A stretch of 64,000 nt of DNA from NCBI RefSeq assembly GCF_014138285.1, contig NZ_JACGXN010000001.1:297221-361220 (forward strand), written 5' to 3'. The translations under genes were made by a program, and so were the position numbers. The notes beneath the pieces were generated by a model that saw only the letters and a list, made by a program, of their open reading frames with translations, did no database searches and had not been told where the DNA came from. This DNA is from Phyllobacterium myrsinacearum. Lineage in GTDB: Bacteria; Pseudomonadota; Alphaproteobacteria; Rhizobiales; Rhizobiaceae. Of the stretch, positions 1 to 9,020 are shown piece after piece; position 1 is the stretch's first letter; each line of letters opens with the position of its first letter.

Positions 1-252
1 CTCCTCGCCATTGCCGTATTGGCCGCGCTGGGAACGGCGCTTGCCGAATATTTGTGGTTTGCGCTTGCCACCAGGATTCCGCCGATGCGGGTGCTCCTTG
101 CCAACCTCTCGTTCTCCTATTCGATCCGCCCGATGTGGTGGGTTCTGACGGCGGCGCTCATTCCCGCGCTGTGGCTTGGCATAAAATCTGCAACAAACCG
201 GCAGGCCCGTAAACTCAACCCTGCACCAGCCAAACAAAACATCGGGCGATGA
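1..252 (+). CDS. C-terminal end of an unidentified membrane protein (5' partial)
   Basis: The reading frame is open from the first base and stops with TGA at 250-252, so the window holds only about the last 83 residues. The visible part has two hydrophobic stretches (around LLAIAVLAALGTALAEYLW and WWVLTAALIPALWLGI) and ends in a basic, polar tail (KSATNRQARKLNPAPAKQ), as expected for an inner-membrane protein with a cytoplasmic C-terminus. I do not recognise the family. The next gene begins about 85 bases downstream on the same strand. Confidence 0.5.
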   Translation, partial: LLAIAVLAALGTALAEYLWFALATRIPPMRVLLANLSFSYSIRPMWWVLTAALIPALWLGIKSATNRQARKLNPAPAKQNIGR

Positions 253-336
253 ACACGATGTGTTCCATCTATCGCACGACGCCAAAAGAGACAGGTTTTG
301 CTTTTCACCGCTGGAAAAAATGATATCGCTGTGGCC

Positions 337-1437
337 ATGGAACCGCAGCTTACTCCCCTGATTGAATCGCTCCCCTCCACCGTGCCTTTTGTCGGGCCCG
401 AAACATTGGAGCGCACACGCAACCGGCCCTTTCGCGCCCGTCTTGGCGCCAATGAGAACGGTTTCGGACCAGCGCCTTCCGTTATAGCAGCGATGCGCGA
501 CGCTGCCCCCGAGGTGTGGAAATATTGCGATCCCGAAAATTTCGAACTGAAAGCAGCGCTTGCAGCGCACCTCGCCGTCACGCCGCGCAATGTCGTGGTT
601 GGCGAAGGTGTCGACACCTTGCTGGGGCTCACCGTTCGCCAATATGTGCGCGAGGGAACGCCAGTTGTCACCTCGCTCGGAGCCTATCCCACGTTCAATT
701 TTCACGTGGCAGGTTTTGGCGGAAGGCTTGTCACGGTCCCCTATCGGAATGACCGCGAAGACCTTGATGCCCTCCTCGACGCGGTCATTCGCGAAAAGGC
801 ACCGCTCGTCTATTTCTCCAATCCCGACAATCCCATGGGAACCTGGCACGAGGCATCGGAGATCGAGACCTTCATCGCGGCGTTGCCCGAAACCACCATG
901 CTGATCCTCGATGAAGCTTACGGGGAAACCGCGCCGGCTTCCGCCTTGCCTGCTATCGACGTCTCCCGGCCCAATTTACTGCGTATGCGCACCTTCTCCA
1001 AGGCCTATGGCCTCGCAGGCATGCGCTGCGGTTATGCCATCGGCGGGGAAAGCCAGATCACGGCCTTTGACAAGATACGCAACCACTTTGGCATGAACCG
1101 GATGGCGCAGATTGCAGCGTTGGCGGCGCTCGCAGATCAGTCCTATCTGGGTGAGGTGGTGTCCCGCATCATTGCCGGTCGCGACCGCATCGCAGCCATT
1201 GCCGCAAAGAATGGGCTTGCCGCCATTCCCTCCGCCACCAATTTCGTCACCATCGACTGCGGGCGCGACGGAGCCTATGCCGCCAGTGTCCTCAACGGTC
1301 TCATCGAGCGCGACATTTTCGTCCGCAAGCCCATGGCCCCCGTGCTTGATCGCTGCATTCGTGTCAGTGTCGGCCTGGATGAAGAGCTTGATCTGTTCGC
1401 GGAAAAACTCGCCGAGACACTGACTGCATTAAAGTAG
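337..1437 (+). CDS. PLP-dependent aminotransferase, HisC-like (class I/II)
   Basis: About 366 residues, the usual length for histidinol-phosphate aminotransferase-like enzymes. Fold type I features are visible in order: LGANENGFGP near the N-terminus, the GEGVDTLLGL cofactor-phosphate region, SNPDNPMGTW (substrate/PLP Asn), LDEAYGE (PLP Asp) and SKAYGLAGMRCGYA, whose Lys forms the Schiff base. The family transfers an amino group from glutamate to an oxo acid or imidazole-acetol phosphate. This gene is not in a his operon, so the substrate is open: a second HisC or an aromatic/other amino acid aminotransferase. The start is uncertain: ATG at 337 lacks a good ribosome site, while TTG at 298 follows AGAGACAGG and would add 13 residues. 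Confidence 0.8.
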   Translation: MEPQLTPLIESLPSTVPFVGPETLERTRNRPFRARLGANENGFGPAPSVIAAMRDAAPEVWKYCDPENFELKAALAAHLAVTPRNVVVGEGVDTLLGLTVRQYVREGTPVVTSLGAYPTFNFHVAGFGGRLVTVPYRNDREDLDALLDAVIREKAPLVYFSNPDNPMGTWHEASEIETFIAALPETTMLILDEAYGETAPASALPAIDVSRPNLLRMRTFSKAYGLAGMRCGYAIGGESQITAFDKIRNHFGMNRMAQIAALAALADQSYLGEVVSRIIAGRDRIAAIAAKNGLAAIPSATNFVTIDCGRDGAYAASVLNGLIERDIFVRKPMAPVLDRCIRVSVGLDEELDLFAEKLAETLTALK

Positions 1438-1490
1438 ACCGGGACTGCGCTGAAGCAGACCGGCTGCACGGAAATGGACTGGAACAAAAC

Positions 1491-1907
1491 ATGGCATCGA
1501 ATGGCAAGACGAACAGTGGCGCCCCCAACCCTGACAATATCCGTGTGCACAACATCAACCGCACGTTTGCGGGCCTTGGCGGTCTGATTGGTGCAGCCGG
1601 AATAGCGGCCTATGCGGCGGCGGCGCACAGCGCCAGCGCACATATGGCCACGATCGCACCTATCCTGTTCATCCACGCTCCGGCTTTCCTCGCACTCGCG
1701 GTGCTGGCGAAAACCAGCCGCGCAGCCTATCTCGGCGGCCTCGTCCTGCTGCTCGGCCTCATGCTTTTCATCGGCGATCTCGCCTCGCGTGACATAACCG
1801 GTGACCGCCTGTTCCCCGGTGCGGCACCTGTTGGCGGCACACTTCTCATTCTTGGCTGGCTGCTCATCGCCGCAACAGCCTTCCGGGCACTCGATTTTAA
1901 GAAATAA
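1491..1907 (+). CDS. DUF423 family small membrane protein
   Basis: 138 residues with four hydrophobic segments (roughly residues 25-47, 53-75, 78-98 and 112-132). The ending, with APVGGTLLILGWLLIA, and the central GGLVLLLGLMLFIGDL are typical of the DUF423 (YgdD-like) family, whose function is unknown. It lies 53 bases after the aminotransferase stop on the same strand and may be cotranscribed. The hydrophilic N-terminus of about 20 residues is longer than in the shortest family members. Confidence 0.75.
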   Translation: MASNGKTNSGAPNPDNIRVHNINRTFAGLGGLIGAAGIAAYAAAAHSASAHMATIAPILFIHAPAFLALAVLAKTSRAAYLGGLVLLLGLMLFIGDLASRDITGDRLFPGAAPVGGTLLILGWLLIAATAFRALDFKK

Positions 1908-1952
1908 GCACCTGGAAACAGAACACACAGGTCTACGGCCTGATCGATCAGA

Positions 1953-2411
1953 TCAGGTCGTCCCCTTCAACTTGTCATTGCAAAGCTTATAGTAACCACC
2001 ACCCTTCTCGATCCATCTCATGCCACCGAGCGCATTGTTATCCTTATTGATGTGGTACTGTTCCAGACACGTATGCATGCGTGCCTTGGCTGGTTTCTCT
2101 GCCGCGAATTTACTGGAGACAACACTCGGAAACACGAGTGATTTCGCGAGAGCTGTTTGGGTGCCTTGGGGTGCGACTTCAACCTTTTTCCCCGATGCTG
2201 CACCGTCCGGCGCTGCGGTGGCAGATATAGCTTTCGCGCATTCCTCCTTGCGGTATTCATTCCAGGTTTTTACGCTGCCTGCCGCCTGCGCGGCTTTATA
2301 CTTGACGCTACATTCTTTCAGGGAAATCGCCTGCGCCGGCATGCCCCATGCCAGCAAAACAATCGCGGCAACCGGCACAGGAAGCAATTTCTTAAATTTT
2401 TGATCGATCAT
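1953..2411 (-). CDS. Small secreted protein with paired Cys motifs
   Basis: About 152 residues. The start at 2411 (MIDQKFKKLLPVPV) gives a signal peptide with a probable cleavage after MPAQA; a GTG at 2444 is an alternative. The mature part opens with LKECSVKYKAAQAAG and KTWNEYRKEECA, a Cys-containing motif found in many small rhizobial periplasmic proteins, and closes with CLEQYHIN and YYKLCNDKLKG. The four cysteines suggest two disulfides in the periplasm. Function unknown. It is convergent with the DUF423 gene and divergent from the TetR gene. Confidence 0.65.
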   Translation of the reverse strand: MIDQKFKKLLPVPVAAIVLLAWGMPAQAISLKECSVKYKAAQAAGSVKTWNEYRKEECAKAISATAAPDGAASGKKVEVAPQGTQTALAKSLVFPSVVSSKFAAEKPAKARMHTCLEQYHINKDNNALGGMRWIEKGGGYYKLCNDKLKGTT

Positions 2412-2592
2412 GTTTTTTACTCTGAATGTTTTCAAAAATTCCACGTAATCAAAGGCATATCGAAGACTGGCAATGTATTGAATCTACCCGTTTTTGATCC
2501 ACAAAGCCATCGGGCACTCCCTCATCACTTCGTCGTAGAGTCCTCCCCTTCCAGTTGAATAAACAAGTACCGCGAGTTGATTTTTCCCCTTG

Positions 2593-2616
2593 AATGAATT
2601 GAACGTTCGTTTTATT
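2593..2616. promoter_or_regulatory. Probable TetR operator upstream of the leucine-catabolic operon
   Basis: A 24-bp imperfect palindrome centred on GAACGTTC (2601-2608); 9 of 12 base pairs match, with outer arms AATGAA and TTTATT. It ends 8 bases before the ATG of the TetR gene, the usual place for autoregulation. Direct observation of symmetry; the binding role is inferred. Confidence 0.55.
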
Positions 2617-2624
2617 AACTCCAT

Positions 2625-3245
2625 ATGGCAAGGACAATTGGTTCAGACGGCGAAAAGACCCAGGCAGCGATTCATGTCGCGGCACGGCGTCTGATTGCCA
2701 AGGTAGGCTATGAGGCCATGTCCATGCGCCAGCTGGCCGAAAAGGTTGGTGTGCAGGCTGCCGCTCTCTATCGCTATCACCCGACCAAGCAGGAACTGCT
2801 CTTTGCGGTGATGCGCGATCACATGGACCGGCTGCTGGCAGCATGGCAGACCGAGAGCCAGCACCTTGCAGCGCCGCTGGAGCGCCTTGCCGCCTTCATC
2901 CGCTTTCACATTCGCTATCACGTTGAACGGCGGGATGATGTGCATATTGCCAATATGGAATTGCGCAGCCTGCAGGGTGAAAGGCTGGCTATTCTGGTGG
3001 AATTGCGTGCAGTCTACGAGAACGAACTGCGGCTGATCCTCGAGGCGGGCAGCACATCCGGTCAATTTGATATCGACGACATTCCGCTGACGACCCGGGC
3101 GATCATTGCGATGACCACGGGGGTGAATGTCTGGTTCCGGCCGGATGACAGGCTTACTGTCACGCAGATTGCGGAAAAATACGTCACTATGGGACTGCGC
3201 CTTGTTGGTGCCAAGAATTTCACGACAAAGGACATGGGAGATTAG
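2625..3245 (+). CDS. TetR-family repressor of the branched-chain (leucine/isovalerate) operon
   Basis: 206 residues. The N-terminal helix-turn-helix is clear: [20 protein letters not shown] followed by [20 protein letters not shown], the recognition helix and YxHxxxKxxL end typical of TetR proteins. The C-terminal ligand domain is unassigned. The stop codon is directly followed by the isovaleryl-CoA dehydrogenase start (one base between), so the two are cotranscribed. TetR regulators of leucine degradation (LiuQ type) are known in proteobacteria; that this one senses an acyl-CoA of the pathway is an inference from position. The start at 2625 leaves the palindrome at 2593-2616 immediately upstream. 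Confidence 0.85.
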   Translation: MARTIGSDGEKTQAAIHVAARRLIAKVGYEAMSMRQLAEKVGVQAAALYRYHPTKQELLFAVMRDHMDRLLAAWQTESQHLAAPLERLAAFIRFHIRYHVERRDDVHIANMELRSLQGERLAILVELRAVYENELRLILEAGSTSGQFDIDDIPLTTRAIIAMTTGVNVWFRPDDRLTVTQIAEKYVTMGLRLVGAKNFTTKDMGD

Positions 3246-3246
3246 A

Positions 3247-4410
3247 ATGTATCAGTCAGGTCTGCGATTTGGACTTTCGGACGATCTCGAAGCGCTGCGC
3301 GAGACGGTGCACCGGTTTGCGCAGGAACGCATCGCGCCGCTGGCCGCCGAGACCGACCGGTCCAACCAGTTCCCCATGCATCTCTGGCAGGAAATGGGCG
3401 CGCTCGGCCTTCTCGGCATGACGGCAAATCCGGATTTCGGCGGCTCGGGCCTCGGCTATCTCGCCCATGCCATTGCCGTGGAGGAGATTTCCCGCGCATC
3501 GGCTTCCGTCGGCCTGTCCTACGGCGCGCATTCCAACCTTTGCGTCAATCAGATCAACCGCTGGGGCACGGACGAGCAGAAGGCGAAATATCTGCCGAAG
3601 CTGTGTTCGGGTGAACATGTGGGTTCGCTTGCCATGTCCGAACCCGGTGCCGGCTCCGACGTGGTGTCGATGAAGCTGCGGGCCGACAAGAAGAACGATC
3701 GCTACGTGCTGAACGGCAACAAGATGTGGATCACCAATGGTCCCGATGCCGATACGCTGGTGGTTTATGCCAAGACTGATCCCGCCGCCGGTTCGCGCGG
3801 CATGACGGCGTTTCTCGTCGAAAAAGGGTTCAAGGGCTTCAGCACGGCGCAAAAGCTCGACAAGCTCGGCATGCGTGGCTCCAATACCTGCGAACTGGTG
3901 TTCGAGGATTGCGAAATTCCGTTCGAGAACGTGCTCGGTGAAGAGGGTCAGGGCGTGCGCATTCTCATGTCCGGCCTTGATTATGAACGTGTCGTGCTCG
4001 CCGGTGGCCCGCTCGGCATCATGTCCGCCTGCCTCGACGTGGTGGTGCCCTATGTGCATGAACGCAAGCAGTTCGGTCAGCCGATCGGCGAATTCCAGCT
4101 GATGCAGGGCAAGCTTGCCGATATGTATACGACGATGAACGCTTCACGCGCTTACGTCTATGCGGTTGCCGCCGCCTGCGATCGCGGAGAGACCACACGC
4201 AAGGATGCGGCCGGCTGCATTCTCTACGCGGCGGAAAAAGCCACATGGTGCGCCCTTGAAGCCATTCAGGCGCTTGGCGGCAATGGCTACATCAATGATT
4301 ACCCGACAGGACGCCTGCTGCGCGATGCCAAGCTCTACGAGATCGGCGCAGGCACCAGCGAAATCCGCCGTATGCTGATCGGGCGTGAAATGTTCGGTGA
4401 GAGCGCCTGA
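3247..4410 (+). CDS. ivd: Isovaleryl-CoA dehydrogenase
   Basis: 387 residues, the normal length. It oxidises isovaleryl-CoA to 3-methylcrotonyl-CoA in leucine breakdown, using FAD and passing electrons to ETF. Acyl-CoA dehydrogenase signatures are present: [20 protein letters not shown], the FAD/substrate loop [11 protein letters not shown], and the C-terminal [20 protein letters not shown]. The catalytic Glu of the isovaleryl type sits in [15 protein letters not shown], at residue 247, rather than in the C-terminal position used by short- and medium-chain enzymes. The start (MYQSGLRF) follows GGGAG and the TetR stop. Downstream lies a toxin-antitoxin pair and then the carboxylase subunits. 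Confidence 0.93.
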   Translation: MYQSGLRFGLSDDLEALRETVHRFAQERIAPLAAETDRSNQFPMHLWQEMGALGLLGMTANPDFGGSGLGYLAHAIAVEEISRASASVGLSYGAHSNLCVNQINRWGTDEQKAKYLPKLCSGEHVGSLAMSEPGAGSDVVSMKLRADKKNDRYVLNGNKMWITNGPDADTLVVYAKTDPAAGSRGMTAFLVEKGFKGFSTAQKLDKLGMRGSNTCELVFEDCEIPFENVLGEEGQGVRILMSGLDYERVVLAGGPLGIMSACLDVVVPYVHERKQFGQPIGEFQLMQGKLADMYTTMNASRAYVYAVAAACDRGETTRKDAAGCILYAAEKATWCALEAIQALGGNGYINDYPTGRLLRDAKLYEIGAGTSEIRRMLIGREMFGESA

Positions 4411-4473
4411 ATGGCATGAATTCAGTTTCATGCCATTCTTTGGTAGAATTGCCATGTTTTGTATATGATGGCA
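4410..4473. promoter_or_regulatory. Promoter and operator array of the AbrB/PIN toxin-antitoxin pair
   Basis: Four copies of the hexamer ATGGCA or its complement TGCCAT occur at 4411, 4431, 4450 and 4468, spaced 20, 19 and 18 bases. The first two form a perfect 11-bp inverted repeat (4410-4420 with 4427-4437, loop of 6). The second pair flanks a candidate promoter, TTGGTA (4440-4445) and TATATG (4462-4467) with a 16-bp spacer. No U-run follows the first hairpin, so it looks more like an operator than a terminator. Antitoxins of this type usually bind such repeats; binding here is inferred. Confidence 0.6.
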
Positions 4474-4508
4474 AATTCCTTCCATTGTTCTCAAAGAGGT
4501 CTTTAACA

Positions 4509-4898
4509 ATGGCGCGCAAAAAGAGTGAAGGTTTCAGTGAGGAACCGCAAACCTTTGACTATGAAGCCGACACCTCTCCGGCATCATTTTCCTGGGCTGT
4601 AACTGCAACAATAGGCGATGGTGGCCGATTGGTCATCCCAGCCGAGATGCGCAAGCTTATGAACGTGAAGCCGGGCGACACCGTCGCCTTGCGCATGGTT
4701 GATGGTTATCTTCAGGTTGCCTCCCAGAGTGCGACGTTGAAAAAAATCTGGGAGAGCGCCGAAAAGCTCAAAAAGCCTGGTGTCAATCTGGTGGATGAAT
4801 TCATTGCCGACCGCTTGGCCGAACAGCGCGCTTCTGATGCTCGGTTTGACCGCCTCGCTCGAGAAGCCGCTGAAATTGCCAAGGCGCAGAAGAAATGA
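4509..4898 (+). CDS. AbrB-type antitoxin (VapB-like)
   Basis: 129 residues from the ATG at 4509, which follows AAAGAGG at a good distance. The DNA-binding swapped-hairpin domain is at about residues 33-75: TATIGDGGRLVIPAEMRKLM then VKPGDTVALRMVDG, a standard SpoVT/AbrB pattern. The C-terminal half is charged and helical (EKLKKPGVNLVDEFIADRLAEQ), as expected for the toxin-binding tail. Its stop overlaps the start of the PIN toxin by 4 bases, so the pair is translationally coupled. Confidence 0.85.
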   Translation: MARKKSEGFSEEPQTFDYEADTSPASFSWAVTATIGDGGRLVIPAEMRKLMNVKPGDTVALRMVDGYLQVASQSATLKKIWESAEKLKKPGVNLVDEFIADRLAEQRASDARFDRLAREAAEIAKAQKK

Positions 4899-5278
4899 CA
4901 GGGATTGTTCTTGATGCGTCAGCTGTTTTGGCCGTTCTTTTGCAGGAACCCGGTGCAGAGCGTGCGCAGTCCTGCCTTTCCGGCGCACTCTGCACGACCG
5001 TCAACCTGGCCGAGATCATGGCCACCTGCGCCGACAAGGGTCTTTCCCTTGCCTTTCCCGATGCACTGATGACCGGATACAGTGTCCGGTATGTTGATTT
5101 CGACAAGGATCTCGCACTGACCGCCGCATTGCTCCGTCCGGCAACCCGCCACAGGGGCCTTTCTCTCGGCGACCGCGCCTGCCTTGCCCTTGCCATACGT
5201 GAAAATGCCACCGCCATCACCACCGACCGCGCCTGGGCTGACCTTGATGTCGGCTGCCACATCGAAGTGATCCGATAG
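4895..5278 (+). CDS. PIN-domain toxin (VapC-like ribonuclease)
   Basis: 127 residues with the acidic residues of the PIN nuclease centre: D7 (IVLDASA), E40 (NLAEIMA), D93 ([12 protein letters not shown]) and D111 (AITTDRAW). VapC-type toxins cut RNA with Mg2+. It is coupled to the upstream antitoxin through ATGA. The carboxylase beta-subunit gene starts 8 bases after its stop, so the toxin is wedged inside the catabolic operon and shares its transcript. All catalytic residues are present, so it is probably active. Confidence 0.88.
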   Translation: MTGIVLDASAVLAVLLQEPGAERAQSCLSGALCTTVNLAEIMATCADKGLSLAFPDALMTGYSVRYVDFDKDLALTAALLRPATRHRGLSLGDRACLALAIRENATAITTDRAWADLDVGCHIEVIR

Positions 5279-5286
5279 GAGAATAC

Positions 5287-6894
5287 ATGACCATACTTCA
5301 ATCCCAGATCACCACCACATCCGAAACCTTTGCCGCCAATGCGGAGCGCATGCGCGCCCTTGTCGATGACATCAAGGCCAAGGCTGCGCTGGTGACCAAA
5401 GGCGGGACCGACGAAGCGCGCAAGCGCCACACGTCACGCAACAAGCTTCTGCCACGCGACCGGTTGGCGCAGCTGCTTGATCCCGGTTCGCCCTTTCTGG
5501 AAATCGGCCAGTTTGCGGCATGGGACATGTATGGCGACAACATCGCATCGGCAGGGCTGATCGCCGGTATCGGACGTGTTTCCGGCAAGGAGGTGATGAT
5601 TGTCGTCAATGACGCCACGGTCAAAGGCGGCACCTATTATCCTCTGACCGTGAAGAAGCATTTGCGTGCGCAGGAAATCGCGCTGCAGAACAACCTCCCC
5701 TGCATCTATCTCGTTGATTCCGGCGGTGCGAACCTGCCCAATCAGGACGAGGTTTTTCCGGATCGCGAGCACTTTGGCCGCATCTTCTACAATCAGGCCA
5801 ACATGTCCGCGGCGGGTATACCGCAGATCGCCGTGGTCATGGGGTCCTGCACTGCGGGCGGTGCCTATGTGCCAGCCATGTCGGAAGAAACCATCATGGT
5901 CAAAGGCCAGGCGACGATCTTTCTGGCTGGCCCGCCACTGGTGAAAGCCGCAACCGGTGAGGACGTGACGGCGGAAGATCTCGGCGGGGCCGAAGTGCAT
6001 ACGCGCGAGTCCGGCGTAGCCGATCACTATGCCATGGACGACGCCCACGCCCTTGCCATTGCCCGGCGCATCGTCGGAAACCTGAATCGAAAGAAAGAGA
6101 TAGGACTCGACCTTCGCAAAGTGAGTCCGCCTCTTTACGATCCACATGAACTCTACGGCATCGTGCCGACCGACCTGCGCCAGCCCTATGACGTGCGCGA
6201 GGTTATCGCCCGTGTGGTCGACGGTTCGGAATTCGATGAGTTCAAGCAGAATTACGGCACCAGCCTCATCACCGGTTTTGCCCATCTCTACGGCATGCCG
6301 GTCGGCATCATCGCCAACAACGGCGTGCTGTTTTCGGAAAGCGCGCTCAAAGGCACGCACTTCATCGAGTTGTGCACGCAGCGTGGCATCCCGCTCGTCT
6401 TCCTGCAGAACATCACCGGCTTCATGGTCGGCCGCTCCTACGAGGCGGGTGGCATTGCCAAGGATGGCGCCAAGCTCGTTACGGCGGTTGCCACGGCGCG
6501 CGTGCCCAAGGTGACGATGATCCTCGGCGGCTCCTTCGGTGCCGGCAATTACGGCATGTGCGGCCGCGCCTTCTCACCGCGCTTCCTGTGGATGTGGCCA
6601 AACGCCCGCATCTCCGTCATGGGCGGTGAACAGGCGGCAACGGTGCTGGCACTGGTCAAGCGCGAGGGCATCGAACGCAAGGGCGGCGACTGGCCAGCCA
6701 GCGACGAGGCAGCCTTCCGTGCGCCAATTCTTGAAAAATACGAACGCGAGGGCCATCCGCTCTATTCGTCGGCACGCCTCTGGGATGACGGGATCATCGA
6801 TCCGGCCAAAACCCGCGAGGTTCTCGCCCTTTCACTTTCCGCAGCCCTGAATGCACCCGTGGAGGACACCAAGTTCGGTGTCTTCAGGATGTAA
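5287..6894 (+). CDS. mccB: Methylcrotonyl-CoA carboxylase carboxyltransferase (beta) subunit
   Basis: 535 residues, full length. It transfers carboxyl from carboxybiotin to 3-methylcrotonyl-CoA, the step after isovaleryl-CoA dehydrogenase. Two crotonase-like halves are seen: the N-terminal part with [38 protein letters not shown] and [18 protein letters not shown], and the C-terminal part with [31 protein letters not shown], and [12 protein letters not shown]. The YPLT/LPNQ wording separates it from propionyl-CoA carboxylase. The start is 8 bases after the toxin gene; AGGAG lies just before the ATG. The alpha subunit follows after 11 bases. Confidence 0.92.
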   Translation: MTILQSQITTTSETFAANAERMRALVDDIKAKAALVTKGGTDEARKRHTSRNKLLPRDRLAQLLDPGSPFLEIGQFAAWDMYGDNIASAGLIAGIGRVSGKEVMIVVNDATVKGGTYYPLTVKKHLRAQEIALQNNLPCIYLVDSGGANLPNQDEVFPDREHFGRIFYNQANMSAAGIPQIAVVMGSCTAGGAYVPAMSEETIMVKGQATIFLAGPPLVKAATGEDVTAEDLGGAEVHTRESGVADHYAMDDAHALAIARRIVGNLNRKKEIGLDLRKVSPPLYDPHELYGIVPTDLRQPYDVREVIARVVDGSEFDEFKQNYGTSLITGFAHLYGMPVGIIANNGVLFSESALKGTHFIELCTQRGIPLVFLQNITGFMVGRSYEAGGIAKDGAKLVTAVATARVPKVTMILGGSFGAGNYGMCGRAFSPRFLWMWPNARISVMGGEQAATVLALVKREGIERKGGDWPASDEAAFRAPILEKYEREGHPLYSSARLWDDGIIDPAKTREVLALSLSAALNAPVEDTKFGVFRM

Positions 6895-6905
6895 GGAGAA
6901 AAACC

Positions 6906-8924
6906 ATGACAAATATGTTCTCCAGAATCCTTATCGCCAATCGTGGTGAAATTGCCTGCCGTGTCATCCGCACGGCGCAGAAGATGGGTATTGGCACGGT
7001 CGCGGTCTATTCCGATGCGGATGCCAATGCCCTGCATGTGGCAATGGCCGATGAGGCTGTGCATATCGGCGGCTCGTCGGTGTCGGAAAGCTATCTGCGC
7101 GCCGACCGCATCATTCAGGCAGCCATTGATACCGGTGCCGAGGCCATTCATCCCGGCTACGGGTTCCTGTCGGAAAATCCCGGGTTTGTCGACGCGGTGG
7201 TCAAGGCAGGATTGGTCTTCATTGGTCCTTCGGCCGATTCCATCCGTGCCATGGGGTTGAAGGATGCCGCCAAGCGGCTGATGGAAAAGGCAGGTGTGCC
7301 TGTCGTTCCCGGATATCATGGCGAAGCGCAGGAACTGGTTGTGCTCGCTTCCAAGGCGCGTGAGATCGGTTATCCCGTGCTGATCAAGGCGCGGGCGGGC
7401 GGTGGCGGCAAGGGCATGCGCAAGGTCGACAGTCCCGATGATTTTGCCGAAGCCCTGGGCAGTGCGCGGCGCGAAGCCAAAAGTGCCTTCGGCGATGACC
7501 GGGTGCTGGTGGAAAAATACGTCTCCAAGCCGCGCCATATCGAAGTGCAGGTATTCGGCGACAATCACGGCAATGCCGTCCATCTCTATGAGCGCGACTG
7601 CTCGTTGCAGCGCCGACATCAGAAGGTCATCGAGGAAGCCCCTGCTCCCGATATCACGCCGGAAATGCGCGCTGCGATGACCGATGCTGCGGTCAAGGCG
7701 GCCAAGGCCATCAACTATTCCGGCGCGGGCACGATCGAGTTCATTGTCGATGCCAGTCAGGGTCTGCGGCCGGACGGCTTCTGGTTCATGGAAATGAATA
7801 CGCGCCTGCAGGTCGAGCATCCTGTCACGGAAATGATCACCGGCCTTGATCTGGTCGAATGGCAATTGCGCGTGGCTGCAGGTGAACCCTTGCCTCTGAC
7901 GCAAGCGCAAATTCCGTTGAACGGCCATGCGGTGGAAGCCCGGCTTTACGCGGAAGACCCGGCCAAAGGTTTTCTGCCTGCCATCGGCACGCTGCATCAC
8001 CTCACCTTTCCGGCCACTGTCAATGGGGGGACGGTACGCATCGAAACCGGTGTGCGTCCGGGCGATACGATCTCGCCCTATTACGATCCGATGATTGCCA
8101 AGATCGTTGTGCATGCAACGGACCGCGCCAGCGCGCTCCATGCCATGGAGGACGCACTCCTGCACACGGAGATTGCGGGTACGGTCACCAATGCGGCGTT
8201 TCTGGCAGCGCTCGTTCGGCATCAGGGTTTTGCCGCCGGAGACGTGGATACCGGCCTGATTGACCGGCATCTTCATAGCCTTGTCGTTCCCGTAGCAATG
8301 CCTGCTGGCGCGAAGGAACTGGCCGTGCTTTACGCCAGCGGTCTTTTGATAAAAGCAGTATCCGACGATCCCTGGACCGCCCTGCGCGGTTACAGCCATC
8401 ATGCGCCATCGCACTATCCGGTCACACTGGGCGAACCCGGTCAAACAACCCGATATGGGGTTGCGGTTCTTGGGGATGATCGTTTTGAGATTGCCGCGCC
8501 CGACACTGCAGTCGATTTGCGTGTCCGGCACGATGGCGGTGGCTGGCATATCACGGGCAAAGGTATCAACCTGAAGGCGAAAACAGCGGCCATACCGCAA
8601 GGTGTTGCAATTATCGCCACGGGCGTGGTGGCAACATTCGCACTGATCGATCCATTACAGCGGGCCGAAGAAGCCGGAGGCGCCGGAGACCGGTTGACAG
8701 CCCCCATGCCGGGTCTGGTGAAATCCGTCCGGGTATCTGCTGGTGATATGGTCAAGAAGGGGCAAGTGCTCCTGGTCCTGGAGGCCATGAAAATGGAGCA
8801 TTCCATCACCGCTCCCCATGACGGAAAAATTGCCGAAATCGTCAAAGAAGGTGCACAGGTCAAGGAGAAGACTGCTCTGGTGCGTTTCGAAGAACTCGAA
8901 TCTGCCGAACTGACCAAAAAGTGA
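6906..8924 (+). CDS. mccA: Methylcrotonyl-CoA carboxylase biotin-containing (alpha) subunit
   Basis: 672 residues. Order of domains: biotin carboxylase (SRILIANRGEIACRVIRTAQ at the start; ATP-grasp GGGGKGMRKV; catalytic segment FMEMNTRLQVEHPVTE), a linker/BT region, and the C-terminal biotinyl domain with VLEAMKMEHS, whose central Lys carries biotin. It carboxylates biotin with ATP and bicarbonate and delivers it to the beta subunit. AAGGAG precedes the start. It ends the operon here: no enoyl-CoA hydratase or HMG-CoA lyase genes follow, so the last two steps of the pathway must be encoded elsewhere. Confidence 0.93.
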   Translation: MTNMFSRILIANRGEIACRVIRTAQKMGIGTVAVYSDADANALHVAMADEAVHIGGSSVSESYLRADRIIQAAIDTGAEAIHPGYGFLSENPGFVDAVVKAGLVFIGPSADSIRAMGLKDAAKRLMEKAGVPVVPGYHGEAQELVVLASKAREIGYPVLIKARAGGGGKGMRKVDSPDDFAEALGSARREAKSAFGDDRVLVEKYVSKPRHIEVQVFGDNHGNAVHLYERDCSLQRRHQKVIEEAPAPDITPEMRAAMTDAAVKAAKAINYSGAGTIEFIVDASQGLRPDGFWFMEMNTRLQVEHPVTEMITGLDLVEWQLRVAAGEPLPLTQAQIPLNGHAVEARLYAEDPAKGFLPAIGTLHHLTFPATVNGGTVRIETGVRPGDTISPYYDPMIAKIVVHATDRASALHAMEDALLHTEIAGTVTNAAFLAALVRHQGFAAGDVDTGLIDRHLHSLVVPVAMPAGAKELAVLYASGLLIKAVSDDPWTALRGYSHHAPSHYPVTLGEPGQTTRYGVAVLGDDRFEIAAPDTAVDLRVRHDGGGWHITGKGINLKAKTAAIPQGVAIIATGVVATFALIDPLQRAEEAGGAGDRLTAPMPGLVKSVRVSAGDMVKKGQVLLVLEAMKMEHSITAPHDGKIAEIVKEGAQVKEKTALVRFEELESAELTKK

Positions 8925-9020
8925 AGCAGAAATGACAAACTGGCATGCTAGTCATAGGACCAGCGTCAGTCGCGTGCCTGAGACGAAGAGTACACCGTTC
9001 AAAGCAGAGGAGATCGGCCA

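Noticed and set aside
5434..6360. 308-residue minus-strand ORF opposite mccB
   Set aside because: Antisense to conserved coding sequence; His/Gly-rich translation typical of shadows.
6762..8600. 612-residue ORF on the minus strand opposite mccA
   Set aside because: It lies almost wholly antisense to a clearly recognised gene, has no ribosome site or family resemblance, and its composition is that expected of the antisense frame of a GC-rich gene.
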